A stretch of 64,000 bases of DNA from Azorhizobium doebereinerae UFLA1-100 (GCF_000473085.1 NZ_AXBA01000034.1:541-64540); one strand, 5' to 3'. Positions 31,423-40,629 are shown, counted from the first letter of the stretch. The notes: generated by a model from the sequence alone, not told the origin. A program made the numbers and translations.

Positions 31423-33081
31423 TCACGGCGAGACGGGCGCGGCCGGGGGCGCCGGCCGTGGGAAGGGAAGCGGAGCGGTGCTGGACGGTACACCCTTGGC
31501 CAGCAACAGGCGGTTGGCGCCGAGCGAGAATTCCTGCCAGGCGGCGGCCACGTCGCGCAGCATGGCCTGCATGTAGTCCTTGGAGGGCTTGTGCTCGTCC
31601 GGGAAGTTGGACAGCGCGCAGGAGGTGCGGTTGAACGCCGCCACGTCGTCCATGATGGCCTGGAGGAAGGGGCCGAACGGCTTCTGCACCTCCGGCGTCA
31701 GCGCCGAGCGGCCGCGCTCCACGCCGACGCGCGCCATGTCGAACGGCAGGCTGTCCAGCAGCGCCAGTGCCTGGTCGAACACCCCTTCCACCGCCGCCAG
31801 CACTGCCCGCTGGGTTAGCTGGTCGCGCTGTTGCACGGAGAGGTCGGCGGTGAGGTGGCGGCGGTAGGCATCGAGCGCGGGGTCGCTCTGGGCGGCCACC
31901 CAGGCGGCGAGGCGCGCAAGACTCGCTGCATTGGCGTCGGCGGCGTCGGCCGGTGGGACGGCAGCGAGGGGGACATCGGCGCCGGGGCGCAGCAGCGCCC
32001 GCTCGATGCGCCGCGCCGCCTCCAGCGCGCCTTCCAGATAGCCCGCCCCGCGCGCCGCCGTCTCGGAGCCACCGAGATGCAGGCGGCCTTCCCATAAGGG
32101 CCGGCGCAGCAAGGGATGGCCCTGGTCCACATGCTCGCCGGCGGGAGCGGCGCGGTCGCGGGCGCCGCAGGTGAAAGGCTCGCGCGCCCAGTCCTGATAG
32201 TGCTGCACGCCGTCCGCCAGAGCGGCGCCGAACAGCTGCGTCATCTGGTTGTCCATCAGGATGGGCAGGCCGGTGGCGAAGCTGTCGCGCAGCTCCGGGC
32301 TCAGCGCCAGGAAGCCGCCGAGGGCGGCTTTCCCGCCATCGGTGTCGCAGGCGTCGTAGATCTCGCCGATCACCGCCTGTTCGTGGGTGACGAAGGCATT
32401 GCCGGACTGGCCGGCCTCGCGCCAGAAGGCGCGCTCATAGGCGATGGCCACCTTGGCCTGCGACGCCATCCAGGTGGCGGTGCCCTGCAGCGCCTCGCGC
32501 GTCGCCTCGTCCAGGGCCGGAGTGCAGGCGATGGTCTCCTCCACCAGGCGCGGCGGCAGCGCCAGCACCACTTGCCGGGCGGCGACGTCCCGCGTCTCCG
32601 CGCCGGTCTGGAAGGTGAGGACCACATGGTCGCCGGTGTCGCGCACGGCACGCAGCACATGGCCGAGGCGGAGGCTGCCCGGCGGCAGCGCGCGGTAGAG
32701 CGCTGTGGCCAGCGGGCCGAAGCCGTCCGCCAGCCGGCGGGCATCGCCATGTACGGGCTTGTCGTCGAGCCGCTCCGGCGTCTTGTCCGGGTCGCGCAGG
32801 TGCAGCACGCTGCCGTCGTCATGTTGCGGCAGATGGTCGAAGCCGAACTCGGCCACGAGGCCGGAGATCAGCGGCTGGCTGCCGGGCCAGAACCAGGCTG
32901 GGCCGAGATCGAGCGCTAAGCCCGACCCCGGCGCTTCGGCCGTGAGGATGCGTCCGCCGAGCCGTGTGCGGGCCTCGAACACGGCGATGGGCCGCCCCTG
33001 GCGGGATAGGCCGCGCGCCAGCGCGAGGCCGCACAGTCCGCCACCGATGATCGCCGTTTCCAGCATCGCTTGTTCCAGCAT
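31423..33081 (-). CDS. FAD-dependent amine-oxidase-like flavoprotein with C-terminal extension
   Basis: The 552-residue protein has an N-terminal dinucleotide-binding motif GGGLCGLALARGL, then FEARTRLGGRI (amine-oxidase pattern). The C-terminal FAD contact region is RPLWEGRLHLGGSETAARG. About 190 residues follow that are helical and of no known family. Amine-oxidase-like enzymes oxidise C-N or C-C bonds, and the substrate here is not clear. The pairing with a Rieske gene suggests a small electron-transfer system. The ATG at 33081 fits; Met6 is an alternative. Confidence 0.83.
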   Translation of the reverse strand: MLEQAMLETAIIGGGLCGLALARGLSRQGRPIAVFEARTRLGGRILTAEAPGSGLALDLGPAWFWPGSQPLISGLVAEFGFDHLPQHDDGSVLHLRDPDKTPERLDDKPVHGDARRLADGFGPLATALYRALPPGSLRLGHVLRAVRDTGDHVVLTFQTGAETRDVAARQVVLALPPRLVEETIACTPALDEATREALQGTATWMASQAKVAIAYERAFWREAGQSGNAFVTHEQAVIGEIYDACDTDGGKAALGGFLALSPELRDSFATGLPILMDNQMTQLFGAALADGVQHYQDWAREPFTCGARDRAAPAGEHVDQGHPLLRRPLWEGRLHLGGSETAARGAGYLEGALEAARRIERALLRPGADVPLAAVPPADAADANAASLARLAAWVAAQSDPALDAYRRHLTADLSVQQRDQLTQRAVLAAVEGVFDQALALLDSLPFDMARVGVERGRSALTPEVQKPFGPFLQAIMDDVAAFNRTSCALSNFPDEHKPSKDYMQAMLRDVAAAWQEFSLGANRLLLAKGVPSSTAPLPFPRPAPPAAPVSP

Positions 33082-33321
33082 GGCGTGAGCCTCTGCCCGT
33101 TCGCGTCCAGGCGAGCCACGCAAGATTCGTGCAACTGCTGATGAGGCGCTGGTTCTGTGCGCAGTTCCAGGTCGGCGGCGGGCGGCGGAGCGGCGCGGCG
33201 GGAGGCCGTGTTGCGCCCCCGCCCTTTCGCATGTGCGAAATGCGACGTGGTTTTGTCCGGGACCATGCGCGCCGCCTGTCGGGGCGCCCGCGGAAGCTGC
33301 AATCGGCAGGGCCGGCGCGAA

Positions 33322-33337
33322 TGGCACGGTTCTTGAT
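33322..33337 (+). promoter_or_regulatory. Possible sigma-54 promoter of the sulfurtransferase operon
   Basis: TGGCACGGTTCTTGAT matches -24 perfectly but has GA for GC at -12. A near NifA site (TGT-N10-ACG at 33232-33247) lies about 109 bp upstream of the predicted start. The rest of the 33082-33371 gap holds a small palindrome at 33225-33240 and nothing else I can support. Confidence 0.45.
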
Positions 33338-33371
33338 GCAGGTCTCCCAACACTTGAGTTGGAGATACCAC

Positions 33372-33830
33372 ATGAATGTTGCCCTGGAGTTTGCCTCCGC
33401 CTCCCTCGACGAACTGAAGGCGACGCTCGCCGGCGGCACGCTCACCCTCTATTCCGTGGCCCGGCCTATGACCGCCGACCACAAGGTGGAGCGTTCCGGC
33501 GTGCTCGCCACCTTTACCTTCGCCTCGCCGGCCTTTGGCGAGGCGACCGATGCGGGCGAGGCGCCCCAGTTCGTGGCCAATCCGGCCCTGGGTGTGAGCA
33601 CGGGAACCTTCGGCTTCGCCCGCGCCACCACGGCCGACGGCACGGTGGTGGGAGATTTCTCCGCCGGCCCGGGGCCGCGCGAGATTAAGCTGGCGGAAGT
33701 CTCGGCCGCGCATGGCGTGCCGATCCGCATCACCGGCTTCAAGTTCCTGCCCGAGGGTGGCTGGCCGGAGCGGCCTGACTATTTCGACACCCATCCGCGC
33801 ACCGGCTACCCGCTGCCGAAGGCGCCCTGA
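33372..33830 (+). CDS. Nif-region protein of unknown function
   Basis: The 152-residue protein starts at the ATG at 33372 after GGAG. It is rich in beta-forming stretches (GGTLTLYSVARPMTADHKVE, GVLATFTFASPAFGE, STGTFGFARATTADGTVVGD), with no Cys. The C-terminus is Pro/Gly-rich (GGWPERPDYFDTHPRTGYPL). No family is recognised. It is the first gene of the operon that contains the sulfurtransferase. Confidence 0.7.
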   Translation: MNVALEFASASLDELKATLAGGTLTLYSVARPMTADHKVERSGVLATFTFASPAFGEATDAGEAPQFVANPALGVSTGTFGFARATTADGTVVGDFSAGPGPREIKLAEVSAAHGVPIRITGFKFLPEGGWPERPDYFDTHPRTGYPLPKAP

Positions 33831-33912
33831 TGGACCATTCCGACGTCGGCCTTCATCCGCCCGACCATGCCAGATTCTATCGAGTGACCACTCAACAAGG
33901 AGATCAGCCCCG

Positions 33913-34767
33913 ATGACCCTTGAGACTCCCCTGGTCAGCACCGCATGGCTCGCCGCCCATCTCGGGGACGCGGATCTGCGCATTCTCGACTGCACCTGGC
34001 ACCATCCGAGCACCAATCTCGACGGGCGCACGCAATATCGCGGTCGTCACCTGCCGGGGGCGGTGCATTTCGACATCGACCACGTGGCGGACAAGACCAA
34101 TCCCTTGCCGCACATGCTGCCGGGCGCCGCCGACTTCGCCACGAAAATGGGTCTGCTCGGAGTGGGCAGCGGTGACCGCGTGGTGGTCTATGACCGGCTC
34201 TATGGAGGCTCGGCGGCGGCTCGCGCCTGGTGGATGTTCCGTGTATTCGGTCACACCAATGTGGCCGTGCTGGACGGGGGCTTCGGCAAGTGGAGCAAGG
34301 AAAAGCTGCCGGCTGAGATGACCCCGGTGCGGCCCGAGGCGCGCAGCTTCAGCGCCAGCTTCGATGCCGGTCTGGTGCGCGGGCTGGCCGAGATGAAGGC
34401 CAATCTCGCCTCCGGTGCCGAGCAGGTGCTGGATGCGCGCGGGCCGGGCAAGTTCGACGGCACGCAGGAGGACATCTACGCCTTCTCCAAGCTCGGCCAC
34501 ATGCCGAACGCCATCAATCTGCCATGGGCTGATCTCGTCCACCCCGAGACCGGCGCGCTGCTGGATGCCGCGGCACTCGCCGCACGCTTCGTCGCTGCGG
34601 GCGTGGATCTCGACCGGCCGATCGTCGTCACCTGCGCCTCGGGCGTCACCTCCTGCATGCTGGCCCTTGCGCTGGCGGTGCTCGGGCGGCCATTGGGCGC
34701 GGTCTATGACGGCTCCTGGGCCGAATGGGAAAGCGCCGACGACACCCCTGTCGCCGCCGCCGCATAG
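33913..34767 (+). CDS. Two-domain sulfurtransferase (thiosulfate/3-mercaptopyruvate type)
   Basis: The 284-residue protein has two rhodanese domains. The first (about 8-130; RILDCTWHHP, GRHLPGAVHFDIDHVAD, VVVYDRLYG) lacks the catalytic Cys. The second (about 150-280) has it in VTCASGVTSCMLAL. This is the SseA/rhodanese family, which moves sulfane sulfur from thiosulfate or 3-mercaptopyruvate. In a nif operon it may supply sulfur for cluster assembly along with NifS. Confidence 0.92.
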   Translation: MTLETPLVSTAWLAAHLGDADLRILDCTWHHPSTNLDGRTQYRGRHLPGAVHFDIDHVADKTNPLPHMLPGAADFATKMGLLGVGSGDRVVVYDRLYGGSAAARAWWMFRVFGHTNVAVLDGGFGKWSKEKLPAEMTPVRPEARSFSASFDAGLVRGLAEMKANLASGAEQVLDARGPGKFDGTQEDIYAFSKLGHMPNAINLPWADLVHPETGALLDAAALAARFVAAGVDLDRPIVVTCASGVTSCMLALALAVLGRPLGAVYDGSWAEWESADDTPVAAAA

Positions 34768-34781
34768 GCTGGGAGGGCAGC

Positions 34782-35030
34782 ATGGCCGAGGCGTCCCACC
34801 TGGTACTCGGCGGTGAGGACTATGAACTCCTCACCGAGGGTGCCGCGTTCCGGCTGCGCTGCAAAGGCGAGCAGCGCGCCGCCTATCTGGATGGAGACGA
34901 AGCCGCCCGCTTCCGCTCCGACCTTGAGATCGTGCAGCAGCAATTTCCCGGCTGCACGGCCGATCACGCCCTGGCGCAGCTCTGGGACCAGGGTGGCTAC
35001 GGCTGGCTTGCGGTGGACGAGGAGGCTTGA
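34782..35030 (+). CDS. Small nif-region protein of unknown function
   Basis: The 82-residue protein has GGGAGG upstream of the ATG. It contains HLVLGGEDYELLTEGAAFRL and LEIVQQQFPGCTADHALAQL; a compact alpha/beta fold is likely. It lies 14 bp after the sulfurtransferase stop and 3 bp before the next gene, so it is in the same operon. I do not recognise a family. Confidence 0.72.
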   Translation: MAEASHLVLGGEDYELLTEGAAFRLRCKGEQRAAYLDGDEAARFRSDLEIVQQQFPGCTADHALAQLWDQGGYGWLAVDEEA

Positions 35031-35033
35031 AAC

Positions 35034-35348
35034 ATGCCCGCGCTGATAAAGACGACCCTCGATGGCCGGAAGCTGGAAGTGATCGGCCTCGCCATTTGCC
35101 TTGACGGTCAACTGGAGGCCTTTGAACTGATCGAGGTGAAGCTGCACCCGAACCGGCACGCCATTCTGGAAGCGGTGCCCGACGCCACCCACATGGCCGG
35201 CCGCCTGCCGCTGACGCAGGCGGAAGCTGACTTGGTGGCGGAGGCCTTCAAGGTGGCCGAGGCCCAGGTGCTGGCGAGCCCCGCCGCCATCAACGAGCGC
35301 TTCCGCATTGCCGCCATGTGGAAGGCCCGCGAGCAGGGCATCGAATAG
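35034..35348 (+). CDS. Small nif-region protein of unknown function
   Basis: The 104-residue protein starts MPALIKTTLDGRKLEVIGLA and ends in two probable helices (QAEADLVAEAFKVAEAQVLA, ERFRIAAMWKAREQGIE). It has a single Cys. It is the last gene of the operon, 35 bp before a strong intrinsic terminator. No family is recognised. Confidence 0.72.
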   Translation: MPALIKTTLDGRKLEVIGLAICLDGQLEAFELIEVKLHPNRHAILEAVPDATHMAGRLPLTQAEADLVAEAFKVAEAQVLASPAAINERFRIAAMWKAREQGIE

Positions 35349-35382
35349 AGGTTCGCTCAATCCGGACTTGTTCCCCCCAGAC

Positions 35383-35417
35383 TGCCGGCCCGGCGATCAT
35401 GTCGGGCCGGCATTTTT
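35383..35417 (+). terminator. Intrinsic terminator of the sulfurtransferase operon
   Basis: TGCCGGCCCG (35383-35392) pairs perfectly with CGGGCCGGCA (35403-35412), followed by TTTTT. This is the clearest rho-independent terminator in the window and marks the end of the nif region. Confidence 0.9.
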
Positions 35418-35513
35418 ACATCTGGGAGCGATTGCATCGCGAGTCATCCCGGGGTGATGCTCGGTTGCCTTCCAGGGCCCGCTCCGTTCAGGGTGCCGCT
35501 TGATGCATTCTCT

Positions 35514-36302
35514 CTAAACCGCGGCCAGGATCCGCGCCTGGAGTGCCGCAGCGGCGGGGTCGCCGGCTTCCCGCCGGGGGCGGGGCAGGTCGATGGGAAT
35601 GTCGAGGGCGATCTCGCCCTGGCGCAGCACCACCACCCGGTCGGCCAGAGCCACCGCCTCGGCCACGTCGTGGGTGATGAGGACGGTGGTGAAGCGATGC
35701 TCCTGCCAGATGCGCTCAGTCAGCCGGTGCATCTCGATGCGGGTGAGCGCATCCAGCGCGCCGAACGGCTCGTCCAGCAGCAGCACCGACGGCCGGCTGA
35801 CCAATGCGCGGGCGAGGGCTACGCGCTGCTTCTGGCCGCCGGACAGCACCAAGGGCCATTCCCGGCCCCGGTCGCCGAGGCCGACGTCGCGCAAGGCCCG
35901 CGCCGCGGCGTGGCGCCAGTCCGGCCCGCGCGCGATGCCGACATTGCCCAGCACGCGCTGCCAGGGCACGAGGCGGGCATCCTGGAACAGCAGGCGCACC
36001 TGCGATTGCAGGCCGGTGACGATTTCCCCGCCCACGGCGACCCGGCCCGAGGTGGCGCCGTCGAGCCCGGCGATGAGCCGCATCAGCGTGGTCTTGCCGC
36101 CGCCGGAGCGGCCGACCACGGCGAGGAACTGGCCGGCCGGAACGGCAAGGTCGAGGCGGCGCAGTACCGGGCGCTCACCGAACGCCTTGACCACGCCGCC
36201 CAGCGTGATGTGGGCGCCGCAGCGCGCGCCGGCGGCCGCGGGGGGCGGCGGCCGGGGGCTGGTCAATGCGCCGTCGCCGAAGGCCGTGAGCGGGGTGCTC
36301 AT
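35514..36302 (-). CDS. ssuB: Sulfonate/taurine-type ABC transporter ATP-binding protein
   Basis: The 262-residue ATPase has Walker A GRSGGGKTT, signature LSGGQKQR, Walker B LLLDEPFGALDALTR and the H-loop ITHDVAEA, the SsuB/TauB/NrtD type. The first 30 residues are a Pro/Ala-rich extension. It overlaps the permease gene by four bases, and SsuA and SsuD-type genes are nearby, so alkanesulfonate import is the best call. Confidence 0.9.
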   Translation of the reverse strand: MSTPLTAFGDGALTSPRPPPPAAAGARCGAHITLGGVVKAFGERPVLRRLDLAVPAGQFLAVVGRSGGGKTTLMRLIAGLDGATSGRVAVGGEIVTGLQSQVRLLFQDARLVPWQRVLGNVGIARGPDWRHAAARALRDVGLGDRGREWPLVLSGGQKQRVALARALVSRPSVLLLDEPFGALDALTRIEMHRLTERIWQEHRFTTVLITHDVAEAVALADRVVVLRQGEIALDIPIDLPRPRREAGDPAAAALQARILAAV

Positions 36303-37183
36303 GATGCCAGCCCCGCCCGCCTGCCCTGATAGGCCGGATGCCAGGCGAGCATACGGTGCTCGATGGCGCGGGTCAGGCTGTCCGCGGCCTTGCCGAGCAG
36401 CGCATAGGCCAGCACGCCCAGCACTACGACGTCGGTCTGCAGGAATTCCCGCGCGTTCATGGTCATGTAGCCGATGCCCGAGGAGGAGGCGATGGTCTCC
36501 GCCACGATCAGCGTCAGCCACATGATGCCGAGCGCGTAGCGCAGCCCCACGAGGATGGAGGGCATCGCGCCGGGCAGCACGATGCGCCAGAACAAGGCGG
36601 CGGGGGAGAGGCCATAGACCCGGGCCATCTCGACGAGGCCCCGGTCCACCGTGCGGATGCCGTGGAAGGTGTTGAGGTAGATGGGGAAGGCGACGCCGAT
36701 GGCGACCAGGAAGATCTTCGCTTCCTCGCCGATGCCGAACCACAGGATCACCAGCGGGATGATGGCCAGATGCGGCACGTTGCGCAGCATCTGCAAGGTG
36801 GAATCGAGCGCGGTCTCCGCCGGGCGCCAGATGCCGTTGGCTATCCCGAGGGCGAAGCCGATGCCACCGCCGATGGCGAGGCCGATGAGCGCGCGCCGGG
36901 TGCTGACCAGGACGTTGGCCAGGAGTGAGCCGTCGTTCAGCGTCCGCCAGAAAGCCAATGCCACGTCGCCGGGTGCCGGCAGCACGCGCGACGACAGGAA
37001 GCCGAGGCTGGCGGCCGCTTGCCACAGCAGGATCACCGCTACCGGCAGGGCCCAGGGCAAGGCGGCGCGCCCGAAGCCAGCGGCCAGCCCGCGCAAGGAG
37101 CGGACGCGCCTCGCGGGGCCGGATTGGGCCGCGATGCCCGGCACCGCCCCGAGGGCAACGCCTTCGGAGGCGCTGCCGCTCAT
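36299..37183 (-). CDS. ssuC: Sulfonate ABC transporter permease
   Basis: The 294-residue protein has about six membrane helices (for example WALPVAVILLWQAAASLGFL) and the EAA-type loop MARVYGLSPAALFWRIVLPG of binding-protein-dependent permeases in the SsuC/TauC family. It overlaps ssuA upstream and ssuB downstream by four bases each. Confidence 0.9.
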   Translation of the reverse strand: MSGSASEGVALGAVPGIAAQSGPARRVRSLRGLAAGFGRAALPWALPVAVILLWQAAASLGFLSSRVLPAPGDVALAFWRTLNDGSLLANVLVSTRRALIGLAIGGGIGFALGIANGIWRPAETALDSTLQMLRNVPHLAIIPLVILWFGIGEEAKIFLVAIGVAFPIYLNTFHGIRTVDRGLVEMARVYGLSPAALFWRIVLPGAMPSILVGLRYALGIMWLTLIVAETIASSSGIGYMTMNAREFLQTDVVVLGVLAYALLGKAADSLTRAIEHRMLAWHPAYQGRRAGLAS

Positions 37184-38148
37184 GATTTCGGCGCCCGCAC
37201 GGCGTCGGATATGCGGATTGCCTTGGGGATCAGGCCGAGCTTGAAGAAAGCGTCCGCCACCTCCTGCTGCTGCGCTGTCACCGCCGGGGTGATGGGCTTC
37301 ACGTCATATTGCTGGCGGGCGAGGGCGACTTCCAGGATCGGGATGGGAATGCCGATGAGCGGCGAGAATTCCGCTGCCGCCGCCTTGGGGTTGGCCTTCA
37401 CCCAGGCGCCGATCTCGGCCACGCCGGCCAGCACTGCGTCCACCACCTGCGGCGCCCTGTCGGCGAAGCTCTGAGTGGTGAAGTAGAACTGGTAGTTGGA
37501 GACGATGCCGGTGCCGTCGGCCAATTGGCGCGCCTCGATGGTCTTCTCGGCGGCGGCCTGGAAGGGATCCCAGATGGCCCAGGCGTCCACCGAGCCGCGC
37601 TCGAACGCGGCGCGGGCATCGGCCGGGGTGAGGAAGGCGGGCTTGATGTCGGCATAGGCGACACCGGCCTTCTCCAGCGCCCGCACCAGCAGGTAGTGCA
37701 CGTTGGAGCCCTTGTTGAGGGCCACCGTCTTGCCCTTGAGGTCGGCGACGCTCTTCAGCGGGCTGCCCTTCGGCACCAGGATGGCCTCGCCCTCGGGGGC
37801 AGCAGGCTCGTAGCCCACATAGACCAGTGGCGCGCCGGCGGCCTGGGCGAAGATGGGCGGGGCTTCGCCGGTATTGCCGAAGTCGATGGCGCCGGCATTC
37901 AGCGCCTCCAGCAACTGCGGGCCAGCGGGGAACTCGCTCCAACGCACGGAATAGCCGAGCGGCTTCAGCTTGTCCTCTAGCAGGCCCTTGTTCTTCAGCA
38001 GGATCAGCGTGCCGTACTTCTGGTAGCCGATGCGCACCACCTTTTCCTGCGCGCAGGCCGCGCCCGCCCACCCGGCCACGAGGCCGGCGGCGGCCAGGGC
38101 CGCGAAGCCGCGGCGGGTGAGGGACAGGCGGGAAGAGGCGTCTGGCAT
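37180..38148 (-). CDS. ssuA: Sulfonate ABC transporter substrate-binding protein
   Basis: The 322-residue protein has an N-terminal signal with a twin-Arg-like TRRGFAALAAAGLVAGWAGA and cleavage near ACAQE. The binding core has IGYQKYGTLILLKNKGLLED and FPAGPQLLEALNAGAIDFG, typical of aliphatic sulfonate-binding proteins. It is the first gene of ssuA-C-B. A 35-bp AT-rich palindrome lies 50 bp upstream. Confidence 0.9.
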   Translation of the reverse strand: MPDASSRLSLTRRGFAALAAAGLVAGWAGAACAQEKVVRIGYQKYGTLILLKNKGLLEDKLKPLGYSVRWSEFPAGPQLLEALNAGAIDFGNTGEAPPIFAQAAGAPLVYVGYEPAAPEGEAILVPKGSPLKSVADLKGKTVALNKGSNVHYLLVRALEKAGVAYADIKPAFLTPADARAAFERGSVDAWAIWDPFQAAAEKTIEARQLADGTGIVSNYQFYFTTQSFADRAPQVVDAVLAGVAEIGAWVKANPKAAAAEFSPLIGIPIPILEVALARQQYDVKPITPAVTAQQQEVADAFFKLGLIPKAIRISDAVRAPKS

Positions 38149-38198
38149 GGCGTGATCCTCGATGAGGGAGGCGCAAAGGCAGCGCCCGTCAGATTATT

Positions 38199-38233
38199 GA
38201 AATTAACACATTGATTTTATCAAGTTAAATTTC
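38199..38233. promoter_or_regulatory. AT-rich nested palindrome upstream of ssuA
   Basis: The centre TTGAT-TTT-ATCAA is flanked by TTAAC/GTTAA-like and GAAATT/AATTTC arms. It is strongly AT-rich against the GC-rich background. It may be the operator of a sulfur-starvation regulator (LysR type) or part of the ssuA promoter. Confidence 0.5.
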
Positions 38234-38305
38234 AAATCCAGACGTTGAATGTGAAAAGGGCGCCGCGCGGGTGCCATTACCCCAGCTTCCGAATGGTGCG
38301 CTGGG

Positions 38306-38878
38306 TCAACGCTGGGCGGCGAGGCCGCTCAGTGTGCGGTAGCCGCCGGCCCAATAGAGCAGCGGCTCAGCGTCCTCGGTGATGCGCGCCGCCGCCACGC
38401 GGCCCAGCACGATGATGTGGGAATGCCGCTCGATGGTCTCTTCCAGATGGCAGTCGAAGGCGGCGAGCGCGTCCGCCAGCACCGGCGCGCCGGTCTCCAG
38501 CCGTGTCCAGTCGGCGCCCTTGTAGCGCTCCGGGCCCTTCTCGCCGTTGCGGCCGGCGAACTGGTCGGCCAGCGCCTCATGGTGCGGGCGCAGCACGTTG
38601 ATGGCGAAGCGGCGCTCCTCCAGCAGCAGGGCGCGGGCCGAGGCGTTGCGGTTGACGCAGATGATGAGCGTCGGTGGGTCCACCGACAGCGAGGTGACGG
38701 AGGTGGCGGTCAGCCCGGTGCGGGCCTCGCCCTCGCCCAGGGTGAGGATGCTCACCGCCCCCGCCAGCTTGCGCATGGCGCCGCGATAGGCGAGCGCGGT
38801 TGGAGAGAGTTCTGCCGGCCGCAGGGGGGCGGCGGGAGCGAGGCTGGAGGTGGTGGCGAAGGCAGTGTGAGCGTTCAT
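38306..38878 (-). CDS. Flavin reductase family protein
   Basis: The 190-residue protein has the flavin-reductase split-barrel pattern: YRGAMRKLAGAVSILTLGEG, GLTATSVTSLSVDPPTLIICVNR and FAINVLRPHHEALADQFAG. Such enzymes supply reduced FMN to two-component monooxygenases. It lies beside ssuD and so likely serves as its FMN reductase, an SsuE counterpart of a different family. The ATG at 38878 is chosen; upstream in-frame sequence is not flavin-reductase-like. Confidence 0.88.
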   Translation of the reverse strand: MNAHTAFATTSSLAPAAPLRPAELSPTALAYRGAMRKLAGAVSILTLGEGEARTGLTATSVTSLSVDPPTLIICVNRNASARALLLEERRFAINVLRPHHEALADQFAGRNGEKGPERYKGADWTRLETGAPVLADALAAFDCHLEETIERHSHIIVLGRVAAARITEDAEPLLYWAGGYRTLSGLAAQR

Positions 38879-39393
38879 GACGGCCTCGTCGGATCGCGGC
38901 CGTGGCGTTCCGTCGTGGCGCGGGCGGCCCAGTGGGCGGGCATCATCCCATGCGTCCACGCAGGACACGCGGTCGCTGCAGATGGCAATTGCACACGCCG
39001 CTAAAAGCACATGCAATCTATGTGGTGTCTCATGATAGGCAAGTCAGGTTCTTTTAGTCAACAAAATCTATCAGTTTTAATATTGTTGAATGCGCCCCGC
39101 GTTGGCCTTCGCGCTCGCTCGCGCCTTCAAGAACAACGATTGTTGCGCGTTTCCACATCGACGCTGCCGATTGACGCAGCCAGAAGGGATAGACGGATTG
39201 TCAAATTAATCGATAATAATAGTAGAAATTGTGGATTGAAGCGGCCTTCCGCTTCCTGCTCGTCGGCACCACGCGCGGATGCTCCTCGCCGGCCGTCGGC
39301 AGGGCGCGGCTTGGTGTCGTGACCGGACGATCCTGCCGCCGCTTCCATGCCCTGGCCCGCCGTCGCGGCCGCCCCTTGCGAAGAGAGTCTGAC
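38879..39393. promoter_or_regulatory. Divergent flavin-reductase/ssuD control region (515 bp, AT-rich core)
   Basis: No gene is supported here. The stretch 39000-39240 is much richer in A and T than its surroundings and holds inverted repeats TCAACAA/TTGTTGA (39058-39064, 39083-39089) and AACAA-CGA-TTGTT (39132-39144). It probably contains the divergent promoters and regulator sites for sulfur control. I could not fix a -35/-10 pair. Confidence 0.5.
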
Positions 39394-40584
39394 ATGAGTG
39401 TCGTTACGGATCTGGTGCCGGCCCGAGAGGCCAACGTCCTGTGGTTCCTGCCGACCCACGGCGACGGGCACTATCTCGGAACCTCGCACGGCGCACGCTC
39501 GGTGTCGCTGGGCTATCTCAGGCAGATCGCCCAGGCGGCGGACCAACTCGGCTATTACGGCGTGCTCATCCCCACTGGGCGCTCCTGCGAGGACAGTTGG
39601 ATCGTCGCTTCCGCGCTCGCCCCGGCCACCGAGAGGCTGCGCTACCTTATCGCTGTTCGCCCCGGCCTGCTGGAGCCGGCGGTGGCCGCGCGCATGACGG
39701 CGACGCTGGACCGCATCTCCAATGGGCGCGTGCTCATCAATGTGGTGACTGGCGGCGACCCGGTGGAGAATCGCGGCGACGGCTTCTTCCTCGACCACGC
39801 CGAGCGCTATGAGGTGACGGAGGAATTCCTCGATATCTACACCCGCCTCCTGAAGGGCGAGGATGTGACCTACACTGGCAAGCATCTGAAGGTGGAGGAC
39901 GGCAAGTTGCTCTATCCGCCGGTGCAGGAGCCGCACCCGCCGCTGTTCTTCGGCGGCTCGTCGCCGGCGGCGCACAAGGTGGCGGCGCGGCAGATCCAGA
40001 AATACCTCACCTGGGGCGAGCCCCCGGCGGCGGTGGCGGACAAGATCCGAGACCTTAAGGCCCGCGCGGCGGCCGAAGGGCGCGAACTGTCCTTCGGCAT
40101 CCGCCTGCACGTCATCGTGCGCGACACCAACGAGCAGGCCTGGGCGGCGGCGAACGACCTCATTCGCCATGTCGACGAAACCACCATCGCCGAAGCGCAG
40201 AAGGTGTTCGCCCGCATGGATTCGGAAGGCCAACGGCGGATGAGCGCGTTGCACGGCGGCCAGCGCGACAAGCTGGAAGTGGCGCCGAACCTGTGGGCGG
40301 GGGTCGGCCTCGTGCGCGGCGGTGCCGGCACGGCGCTGGTGGGCGATCCTGAGACGGTGGCCGCGCGCATGAAGGAATACATGTCGCTCGGCATCGACAC
40401 CTTCGTGCTGTCCGGCTATCCGCACCTGGAGGAGGCCTATCGCTTCGCGGAGAGCGTGTTCCCGCTGCTGCCGCTGGCCGCCACCACCGGCACGGCGAAG
40501 GGCGAGATTCTGCATCGCGGCCCGTTCGGCGAGATGATCGGCAATTCCATCGTCCCGACGGAGCGCCGCGTCTCGGCGTCCTGA
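39394..40584 (+). CDS. ssuD: FMNH2-dependent alkanesulfonate monooxygenase
   Basis: The 396-residue luciferase-like monooxygenase has [40 protein letters not shown] and [18 protein letters not shown], the SsuD pattern. It releases sulfite from alkanesulfonates using reduced FMN. The ATG at 39394 is chosen from the conserved N-terminus; the open frame begins earlier in the control region. Confidence 0.94.
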   Translation: MSVVTDLVPAREANVLWFLPTHGDGHYLGTSHGARSVSLGYLRQIAQAADQLGYYGVLIPTGRSCEDSWIVASALAPATERLRYLIAVRPGLLEPAVAARMTATLDRISNGRVLINVVTGGDPVENRGDGFFLDHAERYEVTEEFLDIYTRLLKGEDVTYTGKHLKVEDGKLLYPPVQEPHPPLFFGGSSPAAHKVAARQIQKYLTWGEPPAAVADKIRDLKARAAAEGRELSFGIRLHVIVRDTNEQAWAAANDLIRHVDETTIAEAQKVFARMDSEGQRRMSALHGGQRDKLEVAPNLWAGVGLVRGGAGTALVGDPETVAARMKEYMSLGIDTFVLSGYPHLEEAYRFAESVFPLLPLAATTGTAKGEILHRGPFGEMIGNSIVPTERRVSAS

Positions 40585-40588
40585 CCGG

Positions 40589-40610
40589 GCGCTGATCGGA
40601 GGATCAGCGC
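40589..40610 (+). terminator. Hairpin after ssuD
   Basis: GCGCTGATC and GATCAGCGC (9-bp perfect arms) flank GGAG, five bases after the ssuD stop. A T-tract is lacking. Confidence 0.55.
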
Positions 40611-40629
40611 GCCGTCGTCCGCTCCGTCC

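Noticed and set aside
38211-38223. TTGAT-N3-ATCAA as an FNR/FixK box
   Set aside because: The FNR/FixK box needs four central bases (TTGAT-N4-ATCAA); here there are three, so it is kept only as a palindrome.
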